Assembly (NCBI GenBank): GCA_033064195.1
Contig: JARBJD010000265.1
Location: forward strand, 1 to 64,000
Direction: 5' to 3'
DNA from: Blattamonas nauphoetae
Lineage: Eukaryota; Preaxostyla; Oxymonadida
DNA: 64,000 nucleotides
The translations under genes were made by a program, and so were the position numbers. This document shows positions 20,805-31,989 of the stretch, piece after piece; within the stretch, counting starts at the first letter, position 1; every line of letters starts with the position of its first letter. A model generated the notes under the pieces. It had not been told where the DNA came from. It was given only the letters and a program-made list of their open reading frames with translations, and searched no databases.

Positions 20805-20888
20805 ATGTGGACCTGTGGACCCGTGGACCTCCAAAAATAAAAACCACTTTAATTTCGCGATCCACCTCGGCCACCTAGGCCAGTCAAT
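20805..20888. repeat. third copy of the GTCCACA-type terminal repeat
   Basis: Direct copy of 20610-20697, again followed by TCAATCGCCATTG. The stretch after it (20890-21050) is rich in short CCATCAATGCC-like units and shows no gene. Confidence 0.6.
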
Positions 20889-21093
20889 CGCCATTGTGTT
20901 CATCCATCAATTCCCAACACCAATGCATCTCCCATCAATGCCACCTCAACAATGCCACCTCATCAATGTCTCCTCAACCATGCCACTCATCAATGCCACT
21001 CATCAATGCCTCCTTCACCCCCCTCGAATCTCTTCATCTATGCCCAATCACCCTTGCCTATGCCACCTATTTCCCTACACTTATTCTTATCAA

Positions 21094-22018
21094 CTACTCA
21101 ACCACCACCCTATATCTCTCAGCATCTCGAGCATCATCCAACAAATTGTCGTTTAGGAGTCGAATTGGAGATAGACGTCGTATTGCGGCCTCAATTTCAT
21201 TCCGTTCAAAATAATATTCAAAATAAAGGAGAAGCAGCTTCTGAAAATGGGAAGCCTCCAGATGAACATGCGCTACTTCTTGGTCTGTGAGTGAGGGAAG
21301 AATTGAAAGTTCAAGGATCGCAGCTCTGGCGAGTAAAACTGTGCTGAAGACTTTTTCTCCATCGTTGATTTTGTCCTTTGTTTCTGACAGTTTTGCATCA
21401 TAGTTGATAAAAGTGAGCTCTTTTGATTGTAGAAACTTGCATAAATCGTATAGTGGAGTTGTTAGCTGTGTGACGATAAAGAGACGAGCATAAGAAATGG
21501 GGGTGAAAATGGATGTGTATTTTTCGCGATCTTCCGCACTGAACGTTTGAATAAGAGCTGCTAATGAAGAGAACTGATCAAGAACGACCTTGGCAGTTGT
21601 TTGAAACGACAGCCATCTCGTTTCGACTGCGTATGGCATTTTTTTGAGTGGTTGCTGTGAACTTTGTTGAATGTCTTTAAGATTGCCTTTTTTGATTGGA
21701 GATCGTGAGATATTAGTTGCTGGTGAATGACACAGTTTAAGGGTATGCCACAAAACCCCTGGAATCCACATAAATCAAACGTCCACCAAAAAGTTGAAGA
21801 ACATGTGAAAGGGTATCCATCCTTGCAGTGATAGCCTGTGCAAACACTTGTGGAAGGAGATGAAGGTGAATCTTTATGAGTTGATCTACAGGAAAAACTG
21901 TTTTATGGGGATCTGTTGAAACGATTTTTGTACTATTCTTTGATTCTGTTTCAATTATCATCCATTTATCATAAAAAAGTCTGAGACAACATACAAATAT
22001 GAACAATTGACGTGACAA
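21094..22018 (-). pseudogene. hAT-like transposase, C-terminal part
   Basis: Minus-strand remnant of a hAT-superfamily (DUF4371/ZNF862-like) transposase. Features are VETRWLSFQTTAKVVLDQF, the tryptophan-containing strand typical of these proteins, and the helical part TTPLYDLCKFLQSKELTFIN. Upstream in the same orientation lies VDQLIKIHLHLLPQVFAQ. The frame changes near 21.75 kb, at a 46-bp sequence that also occurs inverted at 27351-27396. The usual C-terminal dimerisation region is not complete. The N-terminal part of a protein of the same type lies at 27397-28448. Confidence 0.6.
21748..21793 (+). repeat. 46-bp perfect inverted repeat, left copy
   Basis: Starts CCACAAAACCCCTGG and ends CCACCAAAAAG. 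The exact reverse complement lies at 27351-27396. No target duplication is seen beside it. Confidence 0.9.
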
Positions 22019-22019
22019 A

Positions 22020-24435
22020 ACCGATCAACCCACAACACTCCTTAATGTGCATTCTCATCCCTCAGTGTGCTTTCTTGATCCTCAGTGTAGTTCTCCAAAC
22101 ATCTTCTCATCCTCAGAAAGTCGTGGTGAGGCTTTGGAGCAGACGACAACGAGATGAGGAAGAGTGCAGATTTGAGATGGGCTTTGTTGTTGATCCTTGT
22201 GATGGATGTGACGGGAACTGTGAGAAATGATGATAGAAATGAAATTCAAACTTTGGCAGTGTTTGGACATGAAATGGACGAGAAGTGTCCACCTGTGATG
22301 TGTTCGTGTAGAGAACGAAAGTGGACGAGTGGGTGACATGACGAGTAGAGAGGAGACACTGATGCTGCACACAGAGTGAGATGGTTAGAGTGTTGAGTGG
22401 GCGACGTGGAAGTTGTCGAAGTGCGGGAGGTGATGATCTGTTGCGACAAAGAAAAGAGGATGTGAATGGGACGATATGAGAATAAAAAAGGAAATGAACG
22501 ATAAAAACACTCGTCCTGCTCCATACAAAATAAGGTTTGGTTTCCAAAATCGCTTTGACTGTCAATGTTCTGGCCTCAGCACTTTTTCCTCACATTCTCT
22601 GTGGAGTGCTTGTGTATTCAGGATTAAACTTGAGCCATTCTTCGCTCTGAATATGAACTGTTAAACTCAACGAATCTAGGACGCAGTCGCTCAATGGAGT
22701 GTCATTCGGTCAACCAAGGTCAAGAGTTGAGAGTTCATGCGACCTCGTTGAAGGCTCCATTGAGCTGATTGATTGGGTAACTTTTGGCACTAGATACCAA
22801 ATAAAACGAATATGATGACCTCTCACAAGAACACCAGCATGAGAGTGTCAGATCCGCGAATGTGTGGTGATGGTTGATTTGGGGAGGTCAAAGAGACACA
22901 ACGCTCATGGCTGCCAGAAATGAATCGATTGTCATCTCCGATTTAAAGAAGGTTTGTACTGCGCGAACTGATCCTTGTGTGACGTTCGAGTTGGGATGGA
23001 TAGCAAGTGTTTGATCAATCCAATAAATCCTCAATAGCAAGATCCCCCTTTCTTTACATAATTTCGAACAACCTCGTTGCTTTAATTCGTGAAATATGTC
23101 AATAGTATGTAACTCCTTCTTAGTATTGATTGATGACATAGTGGCCATATCATTCTCTGAAGAAGAAGAGTGAAGTTTGACGACTTCGGAACGTGAACCC
23201 AACTGGACGTTCTAGCACGGTTGAATCTTTAGTTCCATATCTACATCCATGCTCTCCCGTTCACTCTCGTTCAACACAAAACCTAAACCACCGTTTGAAA
23301 CCATACTGTTCGATTTGACATCATTCAATTCAACAATGAGCAGGATCACCATCTGATGAACCAAACATCTCGTCAAGTTTGCCATAAACATCATATCATT
23401 CACTTCTATTGCCCTCAAACTGCCCCATTTCTGTAAATTTCTTCTCATTCAGTTTTCTTCATTGTCATGCGCGTTGTCCATCATCTCTCTCCAAGTCATG
23501 TCATCCCCTTCAAAACCCCTACAAAGAGAAAGAACGAACTCAAGACAATCGAAATTCGTGAGCAGAACTCTTCGATACCATTCTGATTTACCTCTGGAAT
23601 CGTCAGGATTCTTTGCCCGTTCTTTGCCTACTTCTTCGATGCACTGGAGAGTTACTACTTATTCAATCACATCATATCAGTTCGGTCGATGCTTTCTGGA
23701 CCGAGATATCGGAATACCTTGCTGTTGAACGCTGCACCACTTTCGCACATGGACAGAGAAGATTCCTCCTTCTATCATCTCCACAAATTACAGAAGTGTT
23801 GTGGAGAACATCATGATGGTCTATTTGATGTCAATGCTCCAGATTCAAGTCCATATTCCGCTTTATCCGTGCTGTTCGACTTCGGTTGGTGTAGGCTCGA
23901 CACCTTTGCCATGATTACTCCTGACAATCCACTCACCGTAACCTCAATGCTTGTCGTTGACCAGCTCATCCGATTCCTTATCGACAACAACGACGATCAC
24001 AACAAGATCTGAAACGACACAAACAAAGGAATCTGACTCATCAGATTTGCTGTCACAAGATTAAATCTTCATCCCCAAGCTCGATGTCCACAAAAGAAGC
24101 AATATTCGCAAAATTGAACTCTTAAAGTTGTACGAAGAGCCCTCAAGTCTGATCATTCGAGACATTCGTGTTTCCATCAACGCATCAACAATTTCTGCGT
24201 TCGTCGGAGCTTGTTCCGTTCCCCCGAGTAAGCTTGCATCAGAAATCAAGTAAAATGTTGGTATTCTGATCGTGATGACGAGAGAAGCGAATGCAATTCA
24301 AATGTCACTTCACACACTCATGATGACACAAATCTCACTCGAAAGGGAACAAATTTCCTTTATTTACCAGAACTCGCCCACATCTTAACACTATTCACCT
24401 CTGCTTCCTCCCCTGACGAACGGGAAACCGTCAAG
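22020..24435. other. host-like fragments, no complete gene
   Basis: Contains short ORFs on both strands that I do not recognise: minus strand 22888-23202 and 23212-23448, plus strand 23689-24012 (LFDVNAPDSSPYSALSVLFD). They may be exons or debris of host genes. Nothing here has a recognisable domain. Confidence 0.35.
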
Positions 24436-26460
24436 ATGGAGATCTCGGTCCTGATCAAGCGAATGTCGCAGTACGCAGAGAGGAGGCACGCTCGCGAGGA
24501 AAAGTGGAACGAGCTTGCGAGCATGCACAGTCAAGACCGCCATTCGAGACAGTCTGGATGTGCAGTGTGCCCGGCCATGATCAAGCTGGGGAAGGAAGAG
24601 TCGGCCGACTTCGAAGCCACACGTGCCTCGCTCTATCTCCACCTCAACACTGCCATCAAGCTGAAGCAGAGACCGCCCAACAGCTTCTGCAACATGCAGA
24701 GCGCGGTGGGCAGGTGGAATGTGATCAAGACGTCGGCAGATGCGGACTTCGAAGAGACGGAGTTCAGAGACGAGCGAGTGTCGCCGTTCATCCTTTCTTA
24801 CCACGACGACAAACTCGACTTGCACGGAAACCCGATCACCCACGCGAAAGAAGAGGCCACAGAAGACGCCACAGACAAGGAGCTCGACGCCCCTTCCCCG
24901 TCCAGCGCCATGGACGATCGCAAGTCAGAGTAACCACACCTCAAACAGACACCCGCCCTATCCCAGTCCATACCGACACAGGCCACCACACCACCAGCTC
25001 CCAGCACACCGGACACGTTCCCACGAATCGCTTCGAGACCAGTGTCACAGCTTGCACTGGCAATCTCATCACCGTCACTCCCTCACGGCCAGTCTTCACA
25101 CGCACGCTCGTAGTCCTTCACTCTCCAAGACACTACCACTCCATTTTCGGACAGTGTCCAGTCGGAGGCGGAGGAAGGACAAGCGACTGACCTCACCACT
25201 CAACTTCAGGACGAAAACGACGACGAGAACTTCGACGTGATGGACGATTACCGACAGTTCTCGCTGCAGAAGTCGTTTGGTGGGCGAGGCTCGGTGTGGG
25301 GAGGAGCTTCCAGAGGCGGACGCGGCGGGCACCTCACCAATCTGTTTGCCTGCTTCCCTCTCTCCATCCCTCCCCACGCCGATGCCCAGATAACGAACGA
25401 CATGGCGTTCCCTCCGTCCACTCGCCTGAAGATGCACAAAGAGGAGGTTGACCCTGTTTCTGCTGTACAGTCCGTGTGCATGATCACCGACCTCCTTCTG
25501 AAGGACGACATGGTCACCTTCGACGACACAACACGGTCGGGTCAGTCTCACCGTACTCCGAAGCTCTCCACATCATCTCCCGCTGCCTCCTCACCCCGTC
25601 TCCCGTCGCACGCTCAGCTGTCTTCGTCCTCCTCCTCTCTCTCTTCCGCGCCGACAAGGTGAGGAAGGTGGGCGAGAAGTATCAGACGTGCATGGTCGAG
25701 TCGGGTCTCGTCCACTTCACCCTTTCTGCCCTCCGCTTCGGAGTAACTGCCGAGCACTGTGCGTTCCTCAAGTATTTCGTCGTGGTCGGGAATGCATGGG
25801 CGTCTGCGGCGACAAAGGCGGAGTGCTCGTATGTCGATCCCGACGAGGCCTTCACTCTTTCCTTCGGATCCAACAAAGATTCATGGCATTCTTCAAGCCG
25901 CATGGGACTTCATCTTTCGTTTCGTTCATTTCAAAGTGCCTCCCTCCCAACCTCCTCTCCACGCTGTTTGTGTGCTCCCCCAAAGCACCGTCCTCTGACC
26001 AGCTGATCCACTTGTCCCCACTCCCCTTCCCGTCCACCTACGTCCCCCCCTCGCCCACAGCTCTGCTCATCTCCGACCGCCACTCCTTCCCTCTCACTGC
26101 CTTCATCGATTCCTTCAACACCGCCTTCTTCCCATCCAACAGCTCCGTCGCTCTTGATTCCTTCGCAGTCTCGCAGCGTCACTGGACACCGCAGACTGTG
26201 ATTCCTCTCAACACCACGACAGACCTCCTTCTCGACTCGTTCTTTGCGAAGTGGGAGGCGAACCGGTTCTGCACGTTTATCTACACCACTCATCCCGTCA
26301 TCTTCGATTTCGTCTGCATCAACACCCACGATCCCTTACTCGCACTTCTGAACCAGATCCGTGCAATGTTGTTCATTTTTCTCCTTCGCTCTTCTTTCGC
26401 GGCTTCTTACGTAGTTTGCAGCTTCCAAAAACGGAAGAATGTGTCCTTCTAACGTGACCG
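24436..26460 (+). CDS. GC-rich host gene, multi-exon or decaying, family unknown
   Basis: Strong GC-rich coding signal on the plus strand. The frame starting at 24436 stays open to about 25540 except for one TAA (24931) and one TAG (25111). It includes an acidic stretch (SEAEEGQATDLTTQLQDEND) and KSFGGRGSVWGGASRGGRGG near 25.3 kb. A 23-nt GT...AG segment (25541-25563) then moves it into the next frame, reading ALHIISRCLLTPSPVARSAV. The second host gene at 57.66-60.7 kb has similar blocks (KSGRGSEFGGAHGNGRGRH and a matching hydrophobic segment), so the two are paralogues. The later part, 25.7-26.45 kb, switches frame again. The in-frame stops could lie in short introns or mark decay. Function not recognised. 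Confidence 0.5.
25541..25563 (+). other. candidate 23-nt intron
   Basis: Begins GTCAGT and ends CCGAAG. Removing it joins the frame ending TFDDTTRS to ALHIISRCLL, the frame supported by the paralogue near 59.85 kb. Confidence 0.45.
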
Positions 26461-27350
26461 TCGCTGATCACTCCCTCACTCGCCATGAAGCAGTGACAAG
26501 ATGGCCGAACCCTCTTCGGAGACGAATCTCCGCGGGATAGGAATCCTGCGCTCCGACCTGATTGAGCAAATCTCGTAGTAGGCCCTCACACGAGCTCCAC
26601 ACCATCTCGTGTTCCTCTCGCAGCGGTCTGTCTGCAGACTCTGATCAACAATATAATGAAGAACAACCTGGAGACAGAATCGACATACGTTCTCTCGCCA
26701 TCTACTGGAGTTCGGACAACAGCAGGACCACCCACGCCAGAACCATATTCTCCACTGGAGAACGAGGAGTGGGAATCTGACACGTAACTTCCTTCGCCGC
26801 CCCAGTTGATCCTGACGCTCACTCAGCAGAAACAGCGGATGCTCCTCGTTTCAGTGCAGATCAGCATACACTCACAGTCTCTCCTCATTCTGTCTGTCAC
26901 TCTAATGTTAAGTTCAGAAGTAGTAAAGTCAGCTCAAACGACTCAAATCAGTGCTGATTCAGTGCGAATGGATGAGATACGATGGGTCAGTCGAGATACA
27001 CCTCCTTTCATGTTTTCTCATTTCATGATTGATGATTAAGCCTCTCCTTATTGTCTCACATGTCCCTACATATCGTAATGTGAGAAGATTCGCGGTTTTG
27101 TCATTCTGAACAACAGATCAACCCAAAGAACACTTTGTTCTGTCTGGTCATGCATTTGCTCAATATAGGCTGGAAGGAGCAAATATCACACACAAAGACG
27201 CAAGATTGACTGGAATAGTCGATCTTCAAATTCAGGTTAAAAATAACAGAGATTATGGGGAAGAAATAAAGAATGGGCTTCATCTCCCCCAGTTTCAATT
27301 TGCACACCCAATTTCTTGTCCTCATCTATTTCTAATGTGATTCTCTTTCA
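26461..27350. other. intergenic, no gene recognised
   Basis: Only short ORFs without recognisable content. It ends at the right copy of the 46-bp inverted repeat. Confidence 0.4.
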
Positions 27351-27396
27351 CTTTTTGGTGGACGTTTGATTTATGTGGATTCCAGGGGTTTTGTGG
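27351..27396 (-). repeat. 46-bp perfect inverted repeat, right copy
   Basis: Exact reverse complement of 21748-21793. Confidence 0.9.
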
Positions 27397-28448
27397 TTTT
27401 CCCTAAGAAGAGAAAGATAGACGGAAAATTCCTTTTGGTCCAAAGAATGCGAGTAGACCAGCTGAAGACGATGAGCAGTACAATGGAAAGGAAGGATACC
27501 ATTGTACTCGCGGAGCAGTCTCCCCCACAATCCGTTACCCAACCCTGTCATTGTGCTCTCACCATCCGTGCCGACCGCCACAAATAAATTGATGGGTAAT
27601 GAAAATTCTCCGATAAGTTGGTTGAGAAGTGTTAGGAATGCTTCAGAATTTGATGAAGTATTGAGAGGACGAATTGCCAGTTTACGAAAAGTAGGTTTCT
27701 CGTCGATTTGTAGTACTTGCAGTGAAACTGCAACTTGTTTGATTCCGTCAAAATCTGTTGACGAATCAAGAAGGATAGAAAAGGGAAACCCACTCCGAAG
27801 GTATTGTCGTACTTCATCTCTCTTTTCTTTAAGTTCCATGCGGCCAATCGAACGCAAAATCTCATCGCTTGTATGGGAATTTTGATATGGGATCGGGATA
27901 TCTGTCAGCGAATCTGTGGCTCGAACAAGAGGTTGAAATGCTCGAACTGGCAACTGATTGGCTAAAATGATGGCTCCAATCGCGATTCGATTTAAGGCGT
28001 GCTGGAGCACAAAGGTTTCTATATTGATTGGTTTTTCTAGTGTTGGGTCCTTACACGTCAAATCCAATTCTGACATTCCTCTCCTATGCTGTGGGGAGAG
28101 GACATGCCTTAGAAATGTTGGCCAACAATTTGGTTGGGCCGACACTGTCAGATATTCCTCGTGTGGGGTTGAGTGTGGGATGTGATTCTTCTGACAGTGC
28201 AGACATCCAATCCCGTCAAAATTCACTTCAAACACTCGTCTATCTTGATGTGGATACAGAAGGTGATATTCACGAATGAACTTACACCAGAGAGATAGTT
28301 TTGCCCCCACTGGTGCTCGTCGATGTGGTTTTGACTTTTTGGTGTGAATTGGAGGTGGCAACTTCGGTAAATTGGGCATGAATGGAATTGGACTATACCT
28401 GTGTGGCCAGCCAAATAGGCGTGGCCACTGGTCAGGAGGTTTACTCAA
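27397..28448 (-). pseudogene. hAT-like transposase, N-terminal part
   Basis: About 350 codons on the minus strand. A BED/TTF-like zinc-finger pattern (GIGCLHCQKNHIPH, then LRHVLSPQHRRG) is followed by the start of the catalytic core: FSILLDSSTDFDGIKQVAVS, VAVGTDGESTMTGLGNG and LPFHCTAHRLQLVYSHSL. These are hallmarks of the DUF4371 branch of hAT transposases. The frame then runs into the 46-bp inverted repeat and ends. The first 20 residues lie within the inverted repeat of the neighbouring miniature element, so the real start may be the later methionine of MPNLPKLPPPIHTKKSKPHR. A C-terminal part of the same type lies 5.4 kb away at 21094-22018. Confidence 0.65.
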
Positions 28449-29045
28449 AATATGGGTCAGGATCTCGTTTCTCGATCTGCCTAATGCACATTCAAAAACG
28501 ATTCAGGAGATGAAAAACAGGCGAGATGGATCGAATGGGATAAAAACAAGATGATTTTGGAGATTTGCAAAGTTCAAGATTGGGTCTGGCCACTGGCCAC
28601 CACCTGGCCAAATGGCCAAGAAGTCCCGATATCTCGAGAAGGTGAGGGTGAAAAGAAAAAGTTCAACGTGGTCATCGAACATCAGAATGCCACCCACAAC
28701 GATTGTGAAAATCAAAATAAAAAACTGTAATGCGAAAGAGAAAAAGGCGATGGACAGTGAAAAACGAGACAAAAATTGAGTGGCCGATCAAACCACTTTT
28801 TTCAGTGTTTGCACGAGTAAGCTCTAATTTGTTGAGAGATGACTAAAACAACTTGAAAAATGTTGGATATGAAGATTCTGAGATGATATTTTTAAAAAAC
28901 CGCCAGGGAAGAGAGAGATAAAGAACAAAAAATGCTTGATCAACCCGATACCCTCACCCATATTTTTTTATCTTGTGGCCAGTGGGTGGCCAGGAAATAT
29001 CGTGATTTCCTCTTGGTCAGGCCAGGCCACACAGGTATAAATTGG
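28386..29045. mobile_element. miniature inverted-repeat element 3 (candidate)
   Basis: Inverted copies of CTATACCTGTGTGGCC (left near 28396, right near 29030) with GGCCACTGG and AAATATGGGT blocks further inward on both sides. About 650 bp, with GGCCA-rich DNA inside (28590-28620). No coding content. The inverted repeats are imperfect. Confidence 0.45.
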
Positions 29046-29049
29046 ACTT

Positions 29050-29600
29050 GTCTATACTGGCGTGACCGGGGTGACCGGGTCACTTTTCACCAAAAAGTGG
29101 TGACGGTCAGTGACCGGAGGTTTTGGAAATATGGGTGAGATCTGATCAAGCTTTTTTCGAAGATCTCCATCAGGTGCTTTCCATGACAAGGTATTCAGTG
29201 ATTGAAGAGAATTTGAGTTAAATAACTGTTTTATTTCTCAGTCATCGCGTCAGAGGAGTCAGACTCTCTATTTTTCTCTTTTTCAAGTAAAAAAAAGAAA
29301 AATGCAGGATTGATCGAGCAAGTCATTCGAGGGTGGACACTAGCAGATCGATGATTTCTATAGAATACTTCAATCAACTTGATCTTGTGAAATGGTTAAA
29401 TGAACCTCATGAGTATTGGATCAAAGAGTCTCTTCCTTGGAACTCGAGTCGATTCCCATGAATTGAGTTCTTTTTCTTTGTTTTCGTCCCTGAATAGATC
29501 ATTTCAGTCTTTTCTCATCTTCCAGCACTTTTCATTCCCCATTGGTCTCGTTTGTGTCGTTTTGGGTGGAGGGAGGAAGAATTTGAGTTTGGATCTAACT
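29050..29600. other. intergenic
   Basis: A local palindrome (GTGACCGGGTCACTTTTCAC paired with GTGGTGACGGTCAGTGAC) lies at 29070-29120. Otherwise no feature was found. Confidence 0.35.
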
Positions 29601-30260
29601 CTCCTCGTCTTCTTTCACTTCAGATGTTCTGTCTACCTCCAACTCATCCTTCTCACCTTCATTGTCCTTCCTATCCACTTCAATTTCGGATTTTCCCTCA
29701 TATTGATCGTTTTCTTCGCTAACATTTGTTGTGTCCTTATCTAACACTTCGACTTTATCGTCCTCACAAATGTCCGGCCCTTCTCATTGAAGAGTGCATA
29801 TCCGAACTATTTCGTCTGCTTCTGCGTCATTCTGATCATCGCTGCTCGCTTCATCTTCAATATGGTCTTCTTTCCTCTCTTGTTCATCGCGAAAAATATC
29901 CGTCGTCTGGCTCGTCTGGTTTTAAACTATTTGATTCTTCTGTTTCTCTATTCTTTTCATCTGTCTCCACATCACCCTTGAATTCATCATCCACGTCTTC
30001 TTTCTCTTCGTTTCCACGCTCATTTTCATCAACTTAAGTGTCTTCTTTTTCTTCCAAATCTTCTTGATCATCTGCTTCGACAGTCACATCATTGCCATCT
30101 TCATGTTCTTCGTGGCGAGTGTTCTTGTCATCGTCATTATCTCCATTGATCCGTTTCGACGATTCCTCTTCAGCTTGTTCCTCTTCGGATCCTTCATCGA
30201 CTTCTTCATCATATTCACCTTCATTATCCCTCCTTTCTCTGTATACTTGTCAGCTCTGGT
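29600..30260 (-). CDS. acidic low-complexity host coding region
   Basis: On the minus strand the region reads as a strongly Glu/Asp-rich protein, for example EYDEEVDEGSEEEQAEEESS near 30.2 kb, VDENERGNEEKEDVDDEFKG near 30.0 kb and EDHIEDEASSDDQNDAEADE near 29.85 kb. These blocks are in more than one frame and one TAA intervenes, so this is either a gene with very short introns or a decaying one. No start methionine could be assigned. The hydrophobic plus-strand readings of the same DNA are antisense artefacts of the acidic repeats. Function unknown; acidic disordered proteins are often nuclear or chaperone-like. Confidence 0.45.
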
Positions 30261-30799
30261 TGATATTGTGGGTTTGTGATGGTTGAAAAAGTGGTCGCTT
30301 TCTCCGTTGGGAATGGCAAGAATTTTCTATTCTGATGTTCGTGTTGATCGTTGTGTGAGCATAAACTGAACTCAAGACTTGATCGAACGGTGAGAAACAA
30401 GAGAAGACAGGTGAAACATACTCTATTTCCACTGTCTCGCCATTTTGAACTGTGCTTTATCGGTGATTAGAGAGACATTGGGTAGATCACAATCGTTTTC
30501 AACTTCTGACAGATTCATCTTCATACGCCTCCTCTAGTGAGTATGAGGATATTTTTGGACGGTTTTCAACCATAGTATTGAGTGAGGAGTTGATCTAACC
30601 CTTACAGCGGAAAATGTGAAACTGCAACACTGACCGAAGCATCCTTTTCGCATTTTACCTCCATTTCATGACTTTTCTCTAGGCATTGCCAATCTCGGGC
30701 CCATCCCATAATGTGGAAGATTGTTTTTCCCTTTATTTGGATTTTTAGAGCCATTAAGAACTGGATAATGGTCTGCCTTGATCAAACAATCTCGCAAAT
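30261..30799. other. intergenic
   Basis: No gene seen. GGCATTGCCAATCTCGGGCC at about 30684 is an inverted piece of the dispersed repeat found at 32457-32765 and 61016-61325. Confidence 0.4.
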
Positions 30800-31913
30800 T
30801 CATTCCTCGTCATCCTCTTCGGTCTCGTTCAGGTGACCGATGTTAGACCAAGCTTCGCTGAGAGCATGGAGACGTTCGGCGATTGTGGAGTGGTGACCAA
30901 CAAGCAGCAAGTTCCGATTTGGTGTCATTTGTGACTCCTTCAGAACCAACTCAGACTGATGACTGTCTGGAACAAGTCTGCAATAAAACACAGATGTTAT
31001 TGACACAGGAGTTTTATTGTGGTTGCTATAGATAGCGTATTTGTGATGATTTCCTTCTTCAGAACGGTCATTGTGAGGAGCTCGCTTGTGACAGACTCGT
31101 TCAATTCCTTGATCATCTGGCTCAGGTTGTCGACAAGCCGCATCTCTTCAATCAACACCTCCACAATCTCCTCCATCCTTCCCGCCAGATTCGGCTCGGT
31201 CAGGAATATTGTCAACGACTTCTGTTCTGACGTCAGGCCTTCGAGAATGGTTCTGATTTTGAATTGTCGGTTTGAGATCGCGCATCCCTTCACAATGTTC
31301 ATGAGCTTGCTTCTCGACACGCTGGTCTGGCTTTCGCTCTCGATCCGAAAGAGGGTGGTGTCGTCGATCCAGTTTCAGACATGCAAGATGACAGCTGGGT
31401 TGAGAGGCAGCCGCTCAGACACTGTCAAGATTGTCTCTGAGAGATGGAGTAGAAGTTTGAGGAAATCAGACGAAAGAGCGAGCACTCCACACGACGCAAG
31501 CATCGGTGAGAACTTACCAGCTTTGCCAGGGACAACATGAACGAGGGGAGGCGGGATGGATCCCCTCGAATGCGGGTAGAGCCTCACTTCGACTCCACTC
31601 TGCACCATGATCATTTCAAAGAGAGTGTCTGCTTTGTCTGCCTTCGATTCTGCTTCGTGTGGAGTCGTTGGGGATCTGTTGTAGTCCTGCGCAGATTGGT
31701 TGAAGATGCTGAGTGAGAGCAGAAGACCCTTTCCAACTCCCATCGCAGCAGCTGGTTCAGATTCTCGGGTGTGGTGGTGATTGTCTGGTTGGCGTTGCAG
31801 AACGGCTGGAGACCGTTCAGGAGAGCGTTGGTGGTTGGATGGACAAACACCTCTTCGCGCTGCTTGATCTGCTCGGAGATGTGAAGGATGGCTGGAAAGA
31901 CTGTCTTAAACAC
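30800..31913 (-). CDS. host gene with very short introns, family unknown
   Basis: Minus-strand coding blocks join cleanly through short GT...AG segments. Removing 31709-31737 (29 nt) joins LNQLLRW to IFNQSAQDYNRSP; removing 30978-31006 (29 nt) joins ATTIKLL to LVPDSHQSELVLK. A third intron of 42 or 54 nt would remove an in-frame TGA near 31378. The protein is rich in Leu/Ile helices (GRMEEIVEVLIEEMRLVDNL), has an acidic end (NETEEDDEE) and stops with TGA at 30800-30802. The true first exon may lie upstream of 31913. No catalytic motif seen; a helical repeat scaffold protein is possible. Confidence 0.6.
30978..31006 (-). other. candidate 29-nt intron
   Basis: On the minus strand it begins GTGTCAATAA and ends TTATTGCAG. 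It contains an in-frame TAA, and its removal keeps an open frame of about 60 further codons. Confidence 0.65.
31709..31737 (-). other. candidate 29-nt intron
   Basis: On the minus strand it begins GTTGGAAAGG and ends CTCACTCAG. Its removal shifts into the frame that stays open for the next 110 codons. Confidence 0.55.
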
Positions 31914-31989
31914 AAAGTTCTTGACGATGCCTGGGCGACCAGACGACGAAAGCCAACCTACAGAATCAGCTCATCGCCACTCGTTTGTC

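Noticed and set aside
24436-25662. Reassigned code with TAA/TAG read as glutamine
   Set aside because: The frame stays open across one TAA and one TAG here, but the long PolB, integrase and helicase genes use only CAA/CAG for Gln and several element genes end in TAA or TAG, so the standard code fits better.
29400-30290. Plus-strand multi-pass membrane proteins
   Set aside because: Antisense of Glu/Asp-rich minus-strand sequence, which mimics Phe/Leu/Ser/Val-rich segments.
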